DNA of 64,000 bases from Thermohalobaculum sp039805905 (GCA_039805905.1 JBDIVM010000002.1:1-64000), one strand, 5' to 3'. Positions 8,028-16,300 are shown, counted from the first letter of the stretch. Program-made: numbers and translations. Notes: generated by a model from the sequence alone, not told the origin.

Positions 8028-8046
8028 TATGTTATACCATAACATA
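8028..8046 (-). promoter_or_regulatory. Zur box, perfect palindrome
   Basis: TATGTTATACCATAACATA is a perfect 8-3-8 palindrome placed 13 bases upstream of the long COG0523 GTPase gene. It shares its left arm with the zur box at 5307-5325. A Zur dimer here would block transcription of the three-gene operon that runs to 5374 when zinc is sufficient. Confidence 0.88.
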
Positions 8047-8215
8047 TAGATCGCACGGTTTAGGTGAACATGCAATGCAAGGGCGCGCCGATCACAAATG
8101 AGGAGATCATCCAAAGCGGTAGTTCCAAAAAGTGTAGTAATTTCAATGACTGGTGTCAGAGAAGGTTCGCCCGCAGTCCCGTTCCCTCCGCCACATTCAA
8201 ATGCTGTATCCGTCC

Positions 8216-8240
8216 AAGGGCCCCGATCGGGGCCTTTTTT
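8216..8240 (+). terminator. Rho-independent terminator
   Basis: A GGCCCC-GATC-GGGGCC hairpin (8219-8234), with flanking AA/TT pairs, is followed by six T residues. It reads on the plus strand, yet no plus-strand gene is seen upstream back to the GTPase promoter. About 25 bases before it lies CTCCGCCA preceded by GGTTCG, reminiscent of the 3' end of a tRNA-Ser. The terminator may therefore belong to a lost RNA gene. Confidence 0.75.
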
Positions 8241-8562
8241 CTTTTTGTTTCGAAGGGCGTTGGCAAGGTCATCCGCCCTTCGGAGACTGGGCGCTTGACG
8301 CCGGATGCGTCTCCGAATGGCCTGCGTCTCTCTTCGAACGCCCCTCGACGGCCACGGGACGGTGCAAAACATTCTCGAAATTCCGTTGAGTTGTCCCGTT
8401 CATGGGGTCGTCCCGTTCGCGAGATAATCCGGTGACGGAGACGGACACGAAGGCGCAGGGCGGCCAGAAGGACGGCTCCGTGGCGGCCGATCCCGAAGTC
8501 AGGCGGCAGCGTTCGACGCGAGCCGGGACCCTGCCAGAAGTCTCTGATGACAAAAAGACTTC
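8241..8562. other. Non-coding stretch with no recognisable gene
   Basis: Between the terminator and the DUF3883 gene I see no frame with a family match or a ribosome site. Several overlapping open frames exist on both strands, but they are Arg/Pro/Ser-rich GC artefacts. The stretch probably marks a junction between the zinc locus and the accessory genes to the right. Confidence 0.5.
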
Positions 8563-8580
8563 GCGCCAATAGCCTGGCGC
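8563..8580. repeat. Inverted repeat just before the DUF3883 gene
   Basis: GCGCCA and TGGCGC arms are separated by six bases and end two bases before the ATG at 8582. No Shine-Dalgarno sequence is visible there. The repeat could be an operator or a hairpin that limits initiation; nothing else supports either role. Confidence 0.45.
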
Positions 8581-8581
8581 A

Positions 8582-9418
8582 ATGTCGAACGGGCCCTGGA
8601 CAGATGAAGAGAACGACCTGATCGTCGCGGATTACTTCGCGATGCTGGCCGACGACATCTCGGCGCGCCGCTACAGCAAGGCCGAGCATCGCCGGACACT
8701 TCTGCCGCTGCTGAACGACCGGTCCGAGGGGTCCGTCGAGTTCAAGCACCAGAACATCAGCGCGGTGCTGAAGGGGCTCGGCGAGGACTGGATCCCCGGC
8801 TACAAGCCCGCGTTCAATTTCCAGATGACCTTGGTGGATGCCGTGGCGCGGTGGCTGGCGCTGAACCCCGCCTGGCTCGGGCGCCAACCGGGGCTGCAAC
8901 CCGGTGCTGGCATGCGCGAGGCAGCGCAGATCTGGATCGGACCGCCGCCGACGCTGTCGAACCAGCCGCCGCCGCAGGAGCTGGAGCAGATGCTGCACAT
9001 CGCCCGCAAGTTCGACGTGGCGGGCCGGGACGAGCGCAACCGGGCCCTCGGCCGCGCGGGCGAGGAGCGCGTGCTCGCGCATGAGCGCGCCGCCTTGCGG
9101 ACGGCAGGACGGGACGATCTGGCGCGCAAGGTGCGCTGGGTGTCGGAGCAGGATGGCGACGGCGCGGGCTATGACATCGCGAGTTTCGCCCCGGACGGAC
9201 TCCCGCGGCTGATCGAGGTCAAGACGACGAACGGATGGGAGCGCACGCCCTTCCACATCACCCGCAACGAACTGGCCGTGGCCGAGGAGCGCAGGTCGGA
9301 ATGGCGTCTGTTCCGGCTCTGGAACTTCTCACGCGAGCCGAAGGCGTTCGAACTGCATCCGCCCCTGGACGCGCATGTATCCCTGACCGCGACGACGTTT
9401 CAGGCGAGCTTTCACTGA
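8582..9418 (+). CDS. DUF3883 domain protein, PD-(D/E)xK nuclease-like
   Basis: This 278-residue protein has an N-terminal domain (WTDEENDLIVADYFAML, RYSKAEHRR, SVEFKHQNISAVL) like those in front of HNH or restriction-type nucleases. From about residue 155 it has a DUF3883 domain with a PD-(D/E)xK pattern: Glu in GRAGEERV, Asp in GAGYDIASF and the ExK of LIEVKTT. These are the expected active-site residues of a restriction-endonuclease fold. No methyltransferase or helicase partner is encoded nearby, so it is a solitary gene. The likely role is in genome defence, but this is inferred from the fold. Confidence 0.82.
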   Translation: MSNGPWTDEENDLIVADYFAMLADDISARRYSKAEHRRTLLPLLNDRSEGSVEFKHQNISAVLKGLGEDWIPGYKPAFNFQMTLVDAVARWLALNPAWLGRQPGLQPGAGMREAAQIWIGPPPTLSNQPPPQELEQMLHIARKFDVAGRDERNRALGRAGEERVLAHERAALRTAGRDDLARKVRWVSEQDGDGAGYDIASFAPDGLPRLIEVKTTNGWERTPFHITRNELAVAEERRSEWRLFRLWNFSREPKAFELHPPLDAHVSLTATTFQASFH

Positions 9419-9572
9419 TGCTCAGTCGAACACCCGCTCCGGCTGGTCGTGCCACGGCAGAGCCGCGGCATCGGTCAGTTTCAACAGGGTCACGGCGGGC
9501 ACCTCGCGCCGGGCTCGGCATCGAGGTCAACCGCGACGTCGTCGCCAGATACGCGGTCGGGGCCTAGGCGCG
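9419..9572 (+). pseudogene. Gene debris, including the C-terminus of an enolase-superfamily gene
   Basis: The plus-strand frame that ends with TAG at 9565-9567 closes with GLGIEVNRDVVARYAVGA. This resembles the last residues of enolase-superfamily dehydratases/cycloisomerases (PGLGxEVDxxxVxRY). Only about 18 codons are left. It is directly followed by the galactarolactone isomerase gene, whose natural neighbour in Agrobacterium is the enolase-superfamily cycloisomerase gci. On the minus strand a second fragment ends at 9422 (LPWHDQPERVFD then stop). Both look like remains of larger genes. Confidence 0.45.
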
Positions 9573-10424
9573 ATGGAACGCAGGCTCACCGGGCCGAAGC
9601 CGGCACTGGCCATGCCGCCCGGTGCGACAGACACGCAGATGCACGTCTATCTCGACGGCTTTCCGGCGCAGCCCGGCGGGCCTCCGCTGCCACGCGGCCG
9701 GGCAGGGATCGCCGAGTACCGGCAGGTCATGGGCTGGCTCGGGATCGAGCGGGTCGTGGTGACGCAGGGCAATGCGCACCAGTTCGACAACGGCAATCTG
9801 CTGGCCGCACTCCGGGCGCTTGGGCCGGTCGCGCGTGGCGTCGCCGTCGTGACCGGCACGACCTCCGAGGCCGAGCTGCAGCGCCTGCACGCCGCCGGCG
9901 TCCGCGGCGCCCGGATCATGGACCTGCCCGGCGGTGCGGCCGGGCTTTCCCGGCTTGCGGAGGTGAATGCGCGCATCCGCGGAACCGGATGGGTCATGGC
10001 AGTCCAGTTCGACGGCAGCCACATTCTCGACCACCTGCCGCTCCTCGAGGCGATCGAGGGCCGCTTCATCCTCGACCACCACGGCAAGTTCTTCTGCGGC
10101 GTGACGCCTGACGACCCGCGGGTCGCCGCGGTCCGGCGCCTCGTCGACCGCGGCAACTGCTGGTTCAAGCTCGCGGGCTGCTATGAGTCCTCGCTCGGCG
10201 GGCCACCCCGCTACGAGGATGTCGGTGCCGTTGCGCGCACGATCGTCGCCCATGCGCCGGAGCGTGTGATCTGGGGAACGAACTGGCCGCACAACCAGGC
10301 GACCAGCGCGGCCGATTACCCCGATGACGGGGCGCTCCTCGACCTGCTGCTCGACTGGGCGCCGTCGGCGGCGGACCGCCGGCGGATCCTCGTCGACAAC
10401 CCGGGTGAACTGTTCTGGGCCTGA
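9573..10424 (+). CDS. gli: D-galactarolactone isomerase-like amidohydrolase
   Basis: This 283-residue amidohydrolase-2 family protein begins with the TDTQMHVYLDGFP metal/lactone site and continues with QGNAHQFDNGN, ARIMDLPGGA, QFDGSHILDHLP, LDHHGKFF and the late WGTNWPHN. These blocks match my memory of Agrobacterium D-galactarolactone isomerase, which converts D-galactaro-1,5-lactone to the 1,4-lactone in galacturonate oxidation. The related LigI lactonases share the fold, so a lactonase role is the alternative. The gene converges with tauC across 21 bases. Its expected cycloisomerase partner is reduced to a fragment upstream, so the pathway may be broken here. Confidence 0.78.
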   Translation: MERRLTGPKPALAMPPGATDTQMHVYLDGFPAQPGGPPLPRGRAGIAEYRQVMGWLGIERVVVTQGNAHQFDNGNLLAALRALGPVARGVAVVTGTTSEAELQRLHAAGVRGARIMDLPGGAAGLSRLAEVNARIRGTGWVMAVQFDGSHILDHLPLLEAIEGRFILDHHGKFFCGVTPDDPRVAAVRRLVDRGNCWFKLAGCYESSLGGPPRYEDVGAVARTIVAHAPERVIWGTNWPHNQATSAADYPDDGALLDLLLDWAPSAADRRRILVDNPGELFWA

Positions 10425-10445
10425 CGGAACGTCGCCGTGCGCTTC

Positions 10446-11309
10446 CTACATCCGGCCCTTCCAGGGCACGAGCCGGCGTTCGAACCAGCGCATCAGCATG
10501 TCGAAGGCATAGGCGATCGCCGCGATGATCACGATGCCCATGATGACCGTCGGCGTCTGCAGGAACTGCGACGCGGTCAGCACCATGTAGCCGAGGCCAT
10601 GCGTGGCCGCGACCATCTCGGCGGCGACCAGCGTGGTCCAGCCGAAGCCGATGCCGATCCGCATCGAGGTCAGGATCTCGGGCATCGCCGCCGGGAGGAT
10701 GACCTGCGCAAGCACATGCCAGCGCGTCGCCCCCATCGAATAGGCCGCGTGGATCTGCTCGATGGCGGCCGAGCGCACTCCGGCGCGCGTGCCGAGCGCG
10801 AGTGGCGCCAGGATGGAGAGAAAGATCAGCAGCACCTTGGAAAGCTCGCCGATGCCGAACCAGATGATCATCAGCGGCAGGTAGGCCAGGGGCGGGATCG
10901 GCCGGTAGAACTCGATCGGCGGGTCGAAGACGCCGCGCGCGACGCGGCTCATGCCCATGGCGAGGCCGAGCGGGATGCCGATCGCGCAGGCCAGCAGGAA
11001 CGCGCCGAAGACGCGCAGAAAGCTGACCCAGGTGTGCTGCAGCAGCGTGGCCCCGGCAAATCCGTCGACCGCCGTCGTGACGAAGGTGTCCACAACCGAC
11101 CAGGGCGAGGGCACAAACAGCGGCTTCACCCAGCCCATGCCGGTGAAGAGCGACCAGACCGCGAAGATGAGGAGCGCGCTGATGGCCGAGATCATCAGGC
11201 TGTCACCCTGTCCCGGTACGCCGTAGATCTCGCCGGGCCGGGTCGGGCGGGCGCGGGTCAGGCGCTGCAGGAGGCCGCCGGGCGCGGGATTGCCGGACTG
11301 CTCAGACAT
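10446..11309 (-). CDS. tauC: Taurine/sulfonate-type ABC transporter permease
   Basis: This 287-residue inner-membrane protein of the SsuC/TauC type has about six helices. Family blocks include WVSFLRVFGAFLLACAIGIP, the EAA-like loop AAYSMGATRWHVLAQVILPAAMPEI and GFGWTTLVAAEMVAA. It carries the substrate delivered by the binding protein encoded at 12197-13192. The start overlaps the ATPase gene by eight bases. It is the last gene of the operon headed by the cuyA-like gene. Confidence 0.88.
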   Translation of the reverse strand: MSEQSGNPAPGGLLQRLTRARPTRPGEIYGVPGQGDSLMISAISALLIFAVWSLFTGMGWVKPLFVPSPWSVVDTFVTTAVDGFAGATLLQHTWVSFLRVFGAFLLACAIGIPLGLAMGMSRVARGVFDPPIEFYRPIPPLAYLPLMIIWFGIGELSKVLLIFLSILAPLALGTRAGVRSAAIEQIHAAYSMGATRWHVLAQVILPAAMPEILTSMRIGIGFGWTTLVAAEMVAATHGLGYMVLTASQFLQTPTVIMGIVIIAAIAYAFDMLMRWFERRLVPWKGRM

Positions 11310-12105
11310 GGTCGCCTCCCATGGCGATCTCGTCGCCGAAGATGATCGCCAGCACCTTCTCGCGCATCGCGATGAAGTCCGCCGAAGCCTTCACGGCACG
11401 GGCGTCGCGGCTCTCGAAGTAGCGGTGGCAGAAATCGAGATCGAAGGTGTGGGTGACGCGGCCCGGCCGCGGCGACATGACGATCAGCCGCGAGCCCATG
11501 AACAGCGCCTCCTCGACGCTGTGGGTGATGAAGAACACCATCTTGCCGGTTTCGCGCCAGATCGACAGGATCAGTTCCTGAGCCTTCTCGCGGCTGAGCG
11601 CGTCGAGCGCTCCCAGCGGCTCGTCCATCAGGAGGATCTGGGGGTTGCAGGTCAGCGCGCGGGCGATGCCGACGCGCTGCTGCATCCCGCCCGAGAGCTC
11701 GTAGACCGGGCGCCGCTCGAAGCCCTCGAGGCCAAGGAGTTTCAGGTATTCCGCGGCGACGGCATAGCGTTCGGCCTGCCTGCGGCCCTGCAGCTTCAGG
11801 CCGAAGGCGACATTGTCGATCACGTTCAGCCACGGCATCAGCGCATGACGCTGGAAAACCACCGCGCGGTCGGCGCCCGGCCCCTGCACCGGCGTGCCGT
11901 TCAGCCGGATCCGGCCGCTGGAAGGCGCCAGGAACCCGGCCATCAGGTTCAGCAGCGTGGACTTGCCGCAGCCCGAGGCGCCGAGCGCGACGACGAACTC
12001 GCCGGTAGCGATGGTCAGGTTGACATCCCTCAGGGCCTGGACCGGCGGCGTGTGCGGGCCGGCGGGGAACACCACGTTCACATGGTCGATCTGGAGCTGC
12101 GACAT
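11302..12105 (-). CDS. tauB: Taurine/sulfonate-type ABC transporter ATPase
   Basis: This ATPase is 267 residues long from the ATG at 12105, which follows a GGAGG site. An upstream ATG at 12129 lacks one. Walker A is GASGCGKST near residue 40, the signature is LSGGMQQRV near 140 and Walker B is ILLMDEPLGALDAL near 160. The VFPAGPHTPPVQALRDVNLTI head is typical of SsuB/TauB ATPases for sulfonates or nitrate. It powers the TauC-like permease. Confidence 0.88.
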   Translation of the reverse strand: MSQLQIDHVNVVFPAGPHTPPVQALRDVNLTIATGEFVVALGASGCGKSTLLNLMAGFLAPSSGRIRLNGTPVQGPGADRAVVFQRHALMPWLNVIDNVAFGLKLQGRRQAERYAVAAEYLKLLGLEGFERRPVYELSGGMQQRVGIARALTCNPQILLMDEPLGALDALSREKAQELILSIWRETGKMVFFITHSVEEALFMGSRLIVMSPRPGRVTHTFDLDFCHRYFESRDARAVKASADFIAMREKVLAIIFGDEIAMGGDHV

Positions 12106-12196
12106 GGGTCCTCCGCCGGGATTTGCCACGCAGGCGCGCGCCCGTGCCTGTGGAGCTGCGGGCGCGCGCCGGGTTGCTGGCCGCCGTGCGGGGCGG

Positions 12197-13192
12197 CTAC
12201 TGCATCGCCGCCTTCAGGAAGCTGTCATTGACGAACTTCGAGTAGTCGTCGAGCACCGACGGAATGCGCTGCTGCTCCTTCAGGAAGGCCGCCGTCGCCG
12301 CCATGTTGGTTGCCATGGCCCCACCCAGCCAGGCCTCGGAGGCCTGCTCGGCGATCGAGGGCAGGACATAGCCCTTCAGGATCACGGGGATGTCGGCGGG
12401 GTTGGCGCCGGTGCGCTCGGCGATGGTCTTCACTTCGGCGGAATCGGCGGTCCAGGCATCCGGGTTGCCGGTGTAGGACACATTCGCCGCGTCGATCGCC
12501 TTGACGAAGGCCACCATGAAGTCCGGGTTCTGCTCGCCGAACTCGCGGTTGACCACCCAGCCGTCGAAGGTCGGCTTGCCGGTGACCTCGCCGGCATGGA
12601 TGATCATCTTGCCGTTCGCCCGCACCTTGGTCTGCACCGGGTCCCAGACGAAGGTCGCGTCGATCTGGTCCTGCGACCAGGCGGCGGCGATCTGGTCGGG
12701 GCTCATCCCCAGCACGGTCACGTCACTGGCGGGAATGGCGGCATTCGCCAGTGCGCCCATCAGCGAGAAATGCGCCGTCGACCCGAGCGGGACACCGACC
12801 TTCTTGCCCTTGAGGTCCTCGAGCTTCTCGATCCCGGAGCCGTCGCGGGCGATCAATGCCTCGGCGCTGCCGATCCCGTCCGAGATCATGAAGAGCTGCA
12901 GATCGACCCCCTGGGTCGCCGCGATCGCCAGCGGCGACGAGCCGAGCTCGGCGAGCTTGATGTCGCCCGACGCCATCGCCGCGATCACGTCCGTGCCCGC
13001 CTGGAACTTGCGCCACTCGATCGTCCAGCCGGTCTCCTTGCTCAGCGCGTCGGATGCGGCGACGAGTTGCATCGGGGTGGCGTTGCCGAAGTGCCCGATG
13101 GTGATGCTCTTGTCCTGTGCCAGCGCTCCGGCTGCGCCCAGACCTGAAATCACGGCGGCAGCCGCGATTCCCCTTGCGAAACGTCCCAACAT
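12197..13192 (-). CDS. tauA: Taurine/sulfonate-type ABC transporter binding protein
   Basis: This 331-residue periplasmic binding protein has a signal peptide cleaved after about residue 26 (GALAQ). The mature protein starts DKSITIGHFGNATPMQLVAAS. Blocks such as WRKFQAGTDVIAAMASGDIKLAELGSSPLAIAATQGVDL and LKGKKVGVPLGSTAHFSLMGAL place it in the TauA/SsuA family. Taurine is the default substrate. Because the operon encodes a cysteate-type lyase, cysteate or a similar amino-sulfonate is also plausible. It is separated from the racemase gene by 99 bases. Confidence 0.88.
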   Translation of the reverse strand: MLGRFARGIAAAAVISGLGAAGALAQDKSITIGHFGNATPMQLVAASDALSKETGWTIEWRKFQAGTDVIAAMASGDIKLAELGSSPLAIAATQGVDLQLFMISDGIGSAEALIARDGSGIEKLEDLKGKKVGVPLGSTAHFSLMGALANAAIPASDVTVLGMSPDQIAAAWSQDQIDATFVWDPVQTKVRANGKMIIHAGEVTGKPTFDGWVVNREFGEQNPDFMVAFVKAIDAANVSYTGNPDAWTADSAEVKTIAERTGANPADIPVILKGYVLPSIAEQASEAWLGGAMATNMAATAAFLKEQQRIPSVLDDYSKFVNDSFLKAAMQ

Positions 13193-13291
13193 GACAATCT
13201 CCTCCTTGCTGTTCGCTTCTCGTGTCCGCCCATTTCCGCGACTCCGGGTGGAGCGGGCGGGTCTGCGCCGCCCGGAGCCATCGTCCGGTCG

Positions 13292-14032
13292 TCAGGCGCC
13301 CGCGCGCGCTTCCGCCATTCCCGCCGTGCGCGCCTCGCGCGCTCTGCGCACGATCTCCTGCGCCAGCACGTCGAGCGCATCGAGGCATGGCGTGTCGGCC
13401 GCGAGGCAATCGGCGAGGACGGAGAGTTCGGTGCAGGCAATCAGCGCGAGATCGACACGGTCCTCCATGAGCTCCCCCGCGATCCGCGCGAATTTCTCGC
13501 GTGTGCGCTGGCCGGTCTCGCCGCGCTTGACTGCCCTGATCACCTCCATCAGCTCGTCCTGCCGTGCAGGCGCTGCGACTGCGACGCCCCGCCGCTCCAG
13601 CGCGCGGGCATAGAGCCCGATCTTCAGGACGGCGGTCGAGGCCAGCAGCCCGATGCGCCGGCGGGTCAGCGTCAGCGCCGCGACCGCGTCCGCCGTGAGC
13701 TCGATCATGTCGAGCAGCGGGATCGAGACCGCGCCGCGGATGTCGCCGGCATAGGCATGGGCGGTGTTGCAGGCGATCGCCAGCATGCCGGCCCCTGCCG
13801 ACTCCAGTCGCCGCGCCATCCGGGCAAGCTCCGGGGCAGGGCTCTCGCCGGTGCCCTCGACCAGGGCGGCGATGCGCGAGGGCACGTCCGGGTTGCAGTC
13901 GACGATCATGTGCAGATGGTCGCAGTCGTCCTGCGCGGGCGTGATCGCGATCACGCGGCGCATCAGGTCCACGGTCGCCTCGGGGCCCATCCCGCCGAGG
14001 ATTCCGACCACAGGCCTTGCGGACACCGTCAT
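13292..14032 (-). CDS. Aspartate/glutamate-type racemase
   Basis: This 246-residue protein starts MTVSARPVVGILGGMGPEAT and has the two catalytic cysteine motifs of the family, AIACNTAHAY near residue 87 and IACTELSVLAD near 202. It would interconvert L and D forms of an acidic amino acid through a two-Cys mechanism without cofactor. It is coupled to the aminotransferase gene by an ATGA overlap. In a sulfonate operon a natural guess is racemisation of cysteate, the sulfonate analogue of aspartate. That substrate is inference only. Confidence 0.85.
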   Translation of the reverse strand: MTVSARPVVGILGGMGPEATVDLMRRVIAITPAQDDCDHLHMIVDCNPDVPSRIAALVEGTGESPAPELARMARRLESAGAGMLAIACNTAHAYAGDIRGAVSIPLLDMIELTADAVAALTLTRRRIGLLASTAVLKIGLYARALERRGVAVAAPARQDELMEVIRAVKRGETGQRTREKFARIAGELMEDRVDLALIACTELSVLADCLAADTPCLDALDVLAQEIVRRAREARTAGMAEARAGA

Positions 14033-15270
14033 GAGACCGCGACCTTCGTCATCGGCCGCAGGTTCCCGCCCGCCATGGCGGCGCGGGTTGCCAGCGCGCA
14101 GTCGCGGATGATGGTGCCGATCAGCCGGCATTCCTCGACCGAGAAGGTCAGCGGCAGGCGCATGTCGCAGAGATGGTCGAGCACCCGGTCGGTCTTCGGC
14201 AGGTTCTGCGCGCCGGCATAGCGCCAGCTCTGGTGGCGGCTGGTGAATGCGATGGGCTCGGCGGCGCCGAACCACTTGAGTTCGACGCCGCGCCCGAGGC
14301 AGCGGCCGAGGAAGTCACCGACCGCGTCCGGGTCGAATTCGGGCACGAGGAACTGGATGGAGCTGGCCACGAACTGCTCCCTTTCCGGCCGGTGCGGCAG
14401 GCGTATGCCGGGCACGTTGCGGAGCTCGTCGGCGACTGCGTGGTAGCGTTCGTTCCACCGCGCACAGTTCTGATCGAGGTGCCGGAGCTGCGGCCGGAGG
14501 ATCGCCGCGCGCAGGTTGTCCATCCGCCCCGAGCAGTTCGGCGTGTCGAGCCGGATGTCCGGGAAAACGCCCTCTGGCGGGCCGGCCTCGTGGCGGCCGT
14601 AGAGCATGTAGGAGCCGGAAAGGATCGTCGCCCGTGCCATCAGCCCCGCATCGTCCGATACGATCAGCCCGCCCTCGCCCGAGTTCATGTGCTTGTAGGT
14701 CTGGGTCGAGTAGCAGGCCACGAGCCCGTGCCGCCCCGATTTCACGCCATTCCAGGCCGCCCCCATGGTGTGGGCGCAATCCTCGATCACCGCCACTCCC
14801 GCCCGCCTGCAGAGGGTCATCAGCGCCTCCATGTCGGCGATGTGGCCCCGCATGTGGCTGAGCAGCAGGAATCTCGCGCCGCTGGTGCCGATCTTGCCCG
14901 CAAGGTCGTCGAGGTCGATCACGAGGTCGGGCGTGGTCTCGACCAGCACCGGCCGCGCCCCGGCGCCGACGATGGCGCCTGGCACCGGCGATAGGGTGAA
15001 GGCATTGGTCAGCACCGGCTCGCCGGGCTGCACTCCCGCCGCGCGGAGCGCCGTCTGCAGCGCGTAGCCGCCGGAGGCCACCGCAAGGCAATATTGCGCC
15101 CCTATCCAGTCGCGGAACTCGCGCTCGAGCAGCACCGCCTCGGCGGTCTCGTCCGGTGCGGTGTTGTAGCGGTGCAGCCGGCCGGACTGCATGACCTCGA
15201 CCGCGCGGGCGATCGCCTCGGCCGGGATCGGCTCCTGCTGGGTGAAGCTGCCCCTGAACACCCTGCCCAT
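14029..15270 (-). CDS. DegT/DnrJ/EryC1-type PLP aminotransferase
   Basis: This 413-residue protein starts at the ATG at 15270, after a GAGGA site. It has the sugar-aminotransferase fold: HRYNTAP near residue 33, AVASGGYALQTALRAAG near 65, IEDCAHTMGAAWNG near 155, and the PLP lysine in STQTYKHMNSGEGGL near 182. Family members usually aminate sugars or act as dehydratases. No sugar-nucleotide gene is nearby, so a role on a sulfonate or its keto acid is possible. It starts seven bases after the cuyA-like gene. Confidence 0.85.
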   Translation of the reverse strand: MGRVFRGSFTQQEPIPAEAIARAVEVMQSGRLHRYNTAPDETAEAVLLEREFRDWIGAQYCLAVASGGYALQTALRAAGVQPGEPVLTNAFTLSPVPGAIVGAGARPVLVETTPDLVIDLDDLAGKIGTSGARFLLLSHMRGHIADMEALMTLCRRAGVAVIEDCAHTMGAAWNGVKSGRHGLVACYSTQTYKHMNSGEGGLIVSDDAGLMARATILSGSYMLYGRHEAGPPEGVFPDIRLDTPNCSGRMDNLRAAILRPQLRHLDQNCARWNERYHAVADELRNVPGIRLPHRPEREQFVASSIQFLVPEFDPDAVGDFLGRCLGRGVELKWFGAAEPIAFTSRHQSWRYAGAQNLPKTDRVLDHLCDMRLPLTFSVEECRLIGTIIRDCALATRAAMAGGNLRPMTKVAVS

Positions 15271-15277
15271 TGAGTCC

Positions 15278-16300
15278 TCAGGCCGCCATGCTTTCGCTCT
15301 TGCGATAGCCGAAGTCGCCGACATAGCCGAACAGGCCCGCCGCACCGCCGGTATGGATGAACACGATGTTCTGGCCCGGCTTGAAGAACCCCTTGCGGCA
15401 GAGGTCGATCAGCCCCGCCATCCCCTTGCCGGAATAGACCGGGTCGAGCAGGATCCCCTCGGCCCGCGCCAGCAGCTCGATCGCCTCGATGGTGCTATGC
15501 GCCGGGAACCCGTAGCCCTGACCGATGTAGTCGCAGTTGGCGACAATGTCCTCGCGCCTGACCGCGCCGGGGCAGCCGCATTTCTCGGCGGTGGCGCAGG
15601 CCAGCCTGTAGACGTTCTCCTCCTGCTTCTGCTTCGGCGCGCGGACGCCGATGCCGAGCAGGGGCACCCCCGAGCGGATGCCGCAGAGTCCCGCCGCGAG
15701 CCCGGCCTGCGTGCCGGCGCTGCCGGTCGCATGCACCACGTGGTCAAGCCTGAGCCCCATGTCGTTCGCCTGGGTCACCAGTTCGATCGCCGCGTTGACA
15801 TAGCCGAGCGCACCGGTAGGGTTCGAGCCGCCGCCCGGGATAGCGTAGGGCCTGCGCCCCTCGGCGCGGAGCCGGGCCGCCACCTTCTCCATCTCGCCGT
15901 TCATGTCGGGGTTGGACGGGCGGTGCTCGACCGAGGCGCCGTGCAGGAAATCCAGGAACACGTTGCCGTTCGAGGTGTAGTCCGCGTCGGTCTTGCCGGT
16001 GCGGTCCTCGAGCAGGATATGGCAGTCGATGCCCATGCGCGCCGCGAAGGCCGCGGTCTGGCGGGCATGGTTCGACTGGGTGGCGCCCTGGGTCAGCACG
16101 ATGTCGGCGCCTTGGTCGCGGGCCTCGGCCATCAGGAACTCGAGCTTGCGGGTCTTGTTGCCGCCGGTCGACATGCCGGTGCAGTCGTCGCGCTTGATCC
16201 AGATCTCCGGTCCGCCCAGCGCGCGGCTGAGGCTCGGCAGGTGCTCGAGCGGGGTCGGCAGGTGGGCAAAGCGCAGGCGCGGGAAGCGGCCGAGATTCAT
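15278..16300 (-). CDS. cuyA: L-cysteate sulfo-lyase / D-cysteine desulfhydrase family enzyme
   Basis: This 340-residue PLP enzyme of fold type II has the PLP lysine in STGGNKTRKLEFL near residue 50. It also has TQGATQSNHARQTAAFAARMG and the glycine-rich PGGGSNPTGALGYVNAA phosphate loop. The N-terminus (LGRFPRLRFAHLPTPLEHLPSLSRALGGPEIWIKRDDCTG) and the QSNHARQ region match CuyA as I remember it from marine Rhodobacterales. CuyA splits L-cysteate into pyruvate, sulfite and ammonia. D-cysteine desulfhydrase and ACC deaminase are close relatives and cannot be excluded. The adjoining tau-type transporter supports a sulfonate substrate. It is the first gene of a six-gene operon. Confidence 0.78.
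   Translation of the reverse strand: MNLGRFPRLRFAHLPTPLEHLPSLSRALGGPEIWIKRDDCTGMSTGGNKTRKLEFLMAEARDQGADIVLTQGATQSNHARQTAAFAARMGIDCHILLEDRTGKTDADYTSNGNVFLDFLHGASVEHRPSNPDMNGEMEKVAARLRAEGRRPYAIPGGGSNPTGALGYVNAAIELVTQANDMGLRLDHVVHATGSAGTQAGLAAGLCGIRSGVPLLGIGVRAPKQKQEENVYRLACATAEKCGCPGAVRREDIVANCDYIGQGYGFPAHSTIEAIELLARAEGILLDPVYSGKGMAGLIDLCRKGFFKPGQNIVFIHTGGAAGLFGYVGDFGYRKSESMAA

Noticed and set aside
8269..8553. 94-residue minus-strand frame in the gap before the DUF3883 gene
   Set aside because: No ribosome site, no hydrophobic or domain pattern, and Ser/Arg/Pro-rich content typical of spurious frames.
9422..9505. Short minus-strand frame ending LPWHDQPERVFD
   Set aside because: It may be the tail of a lost gene, but it has no start site or family match; kept only as part of the debris entry.
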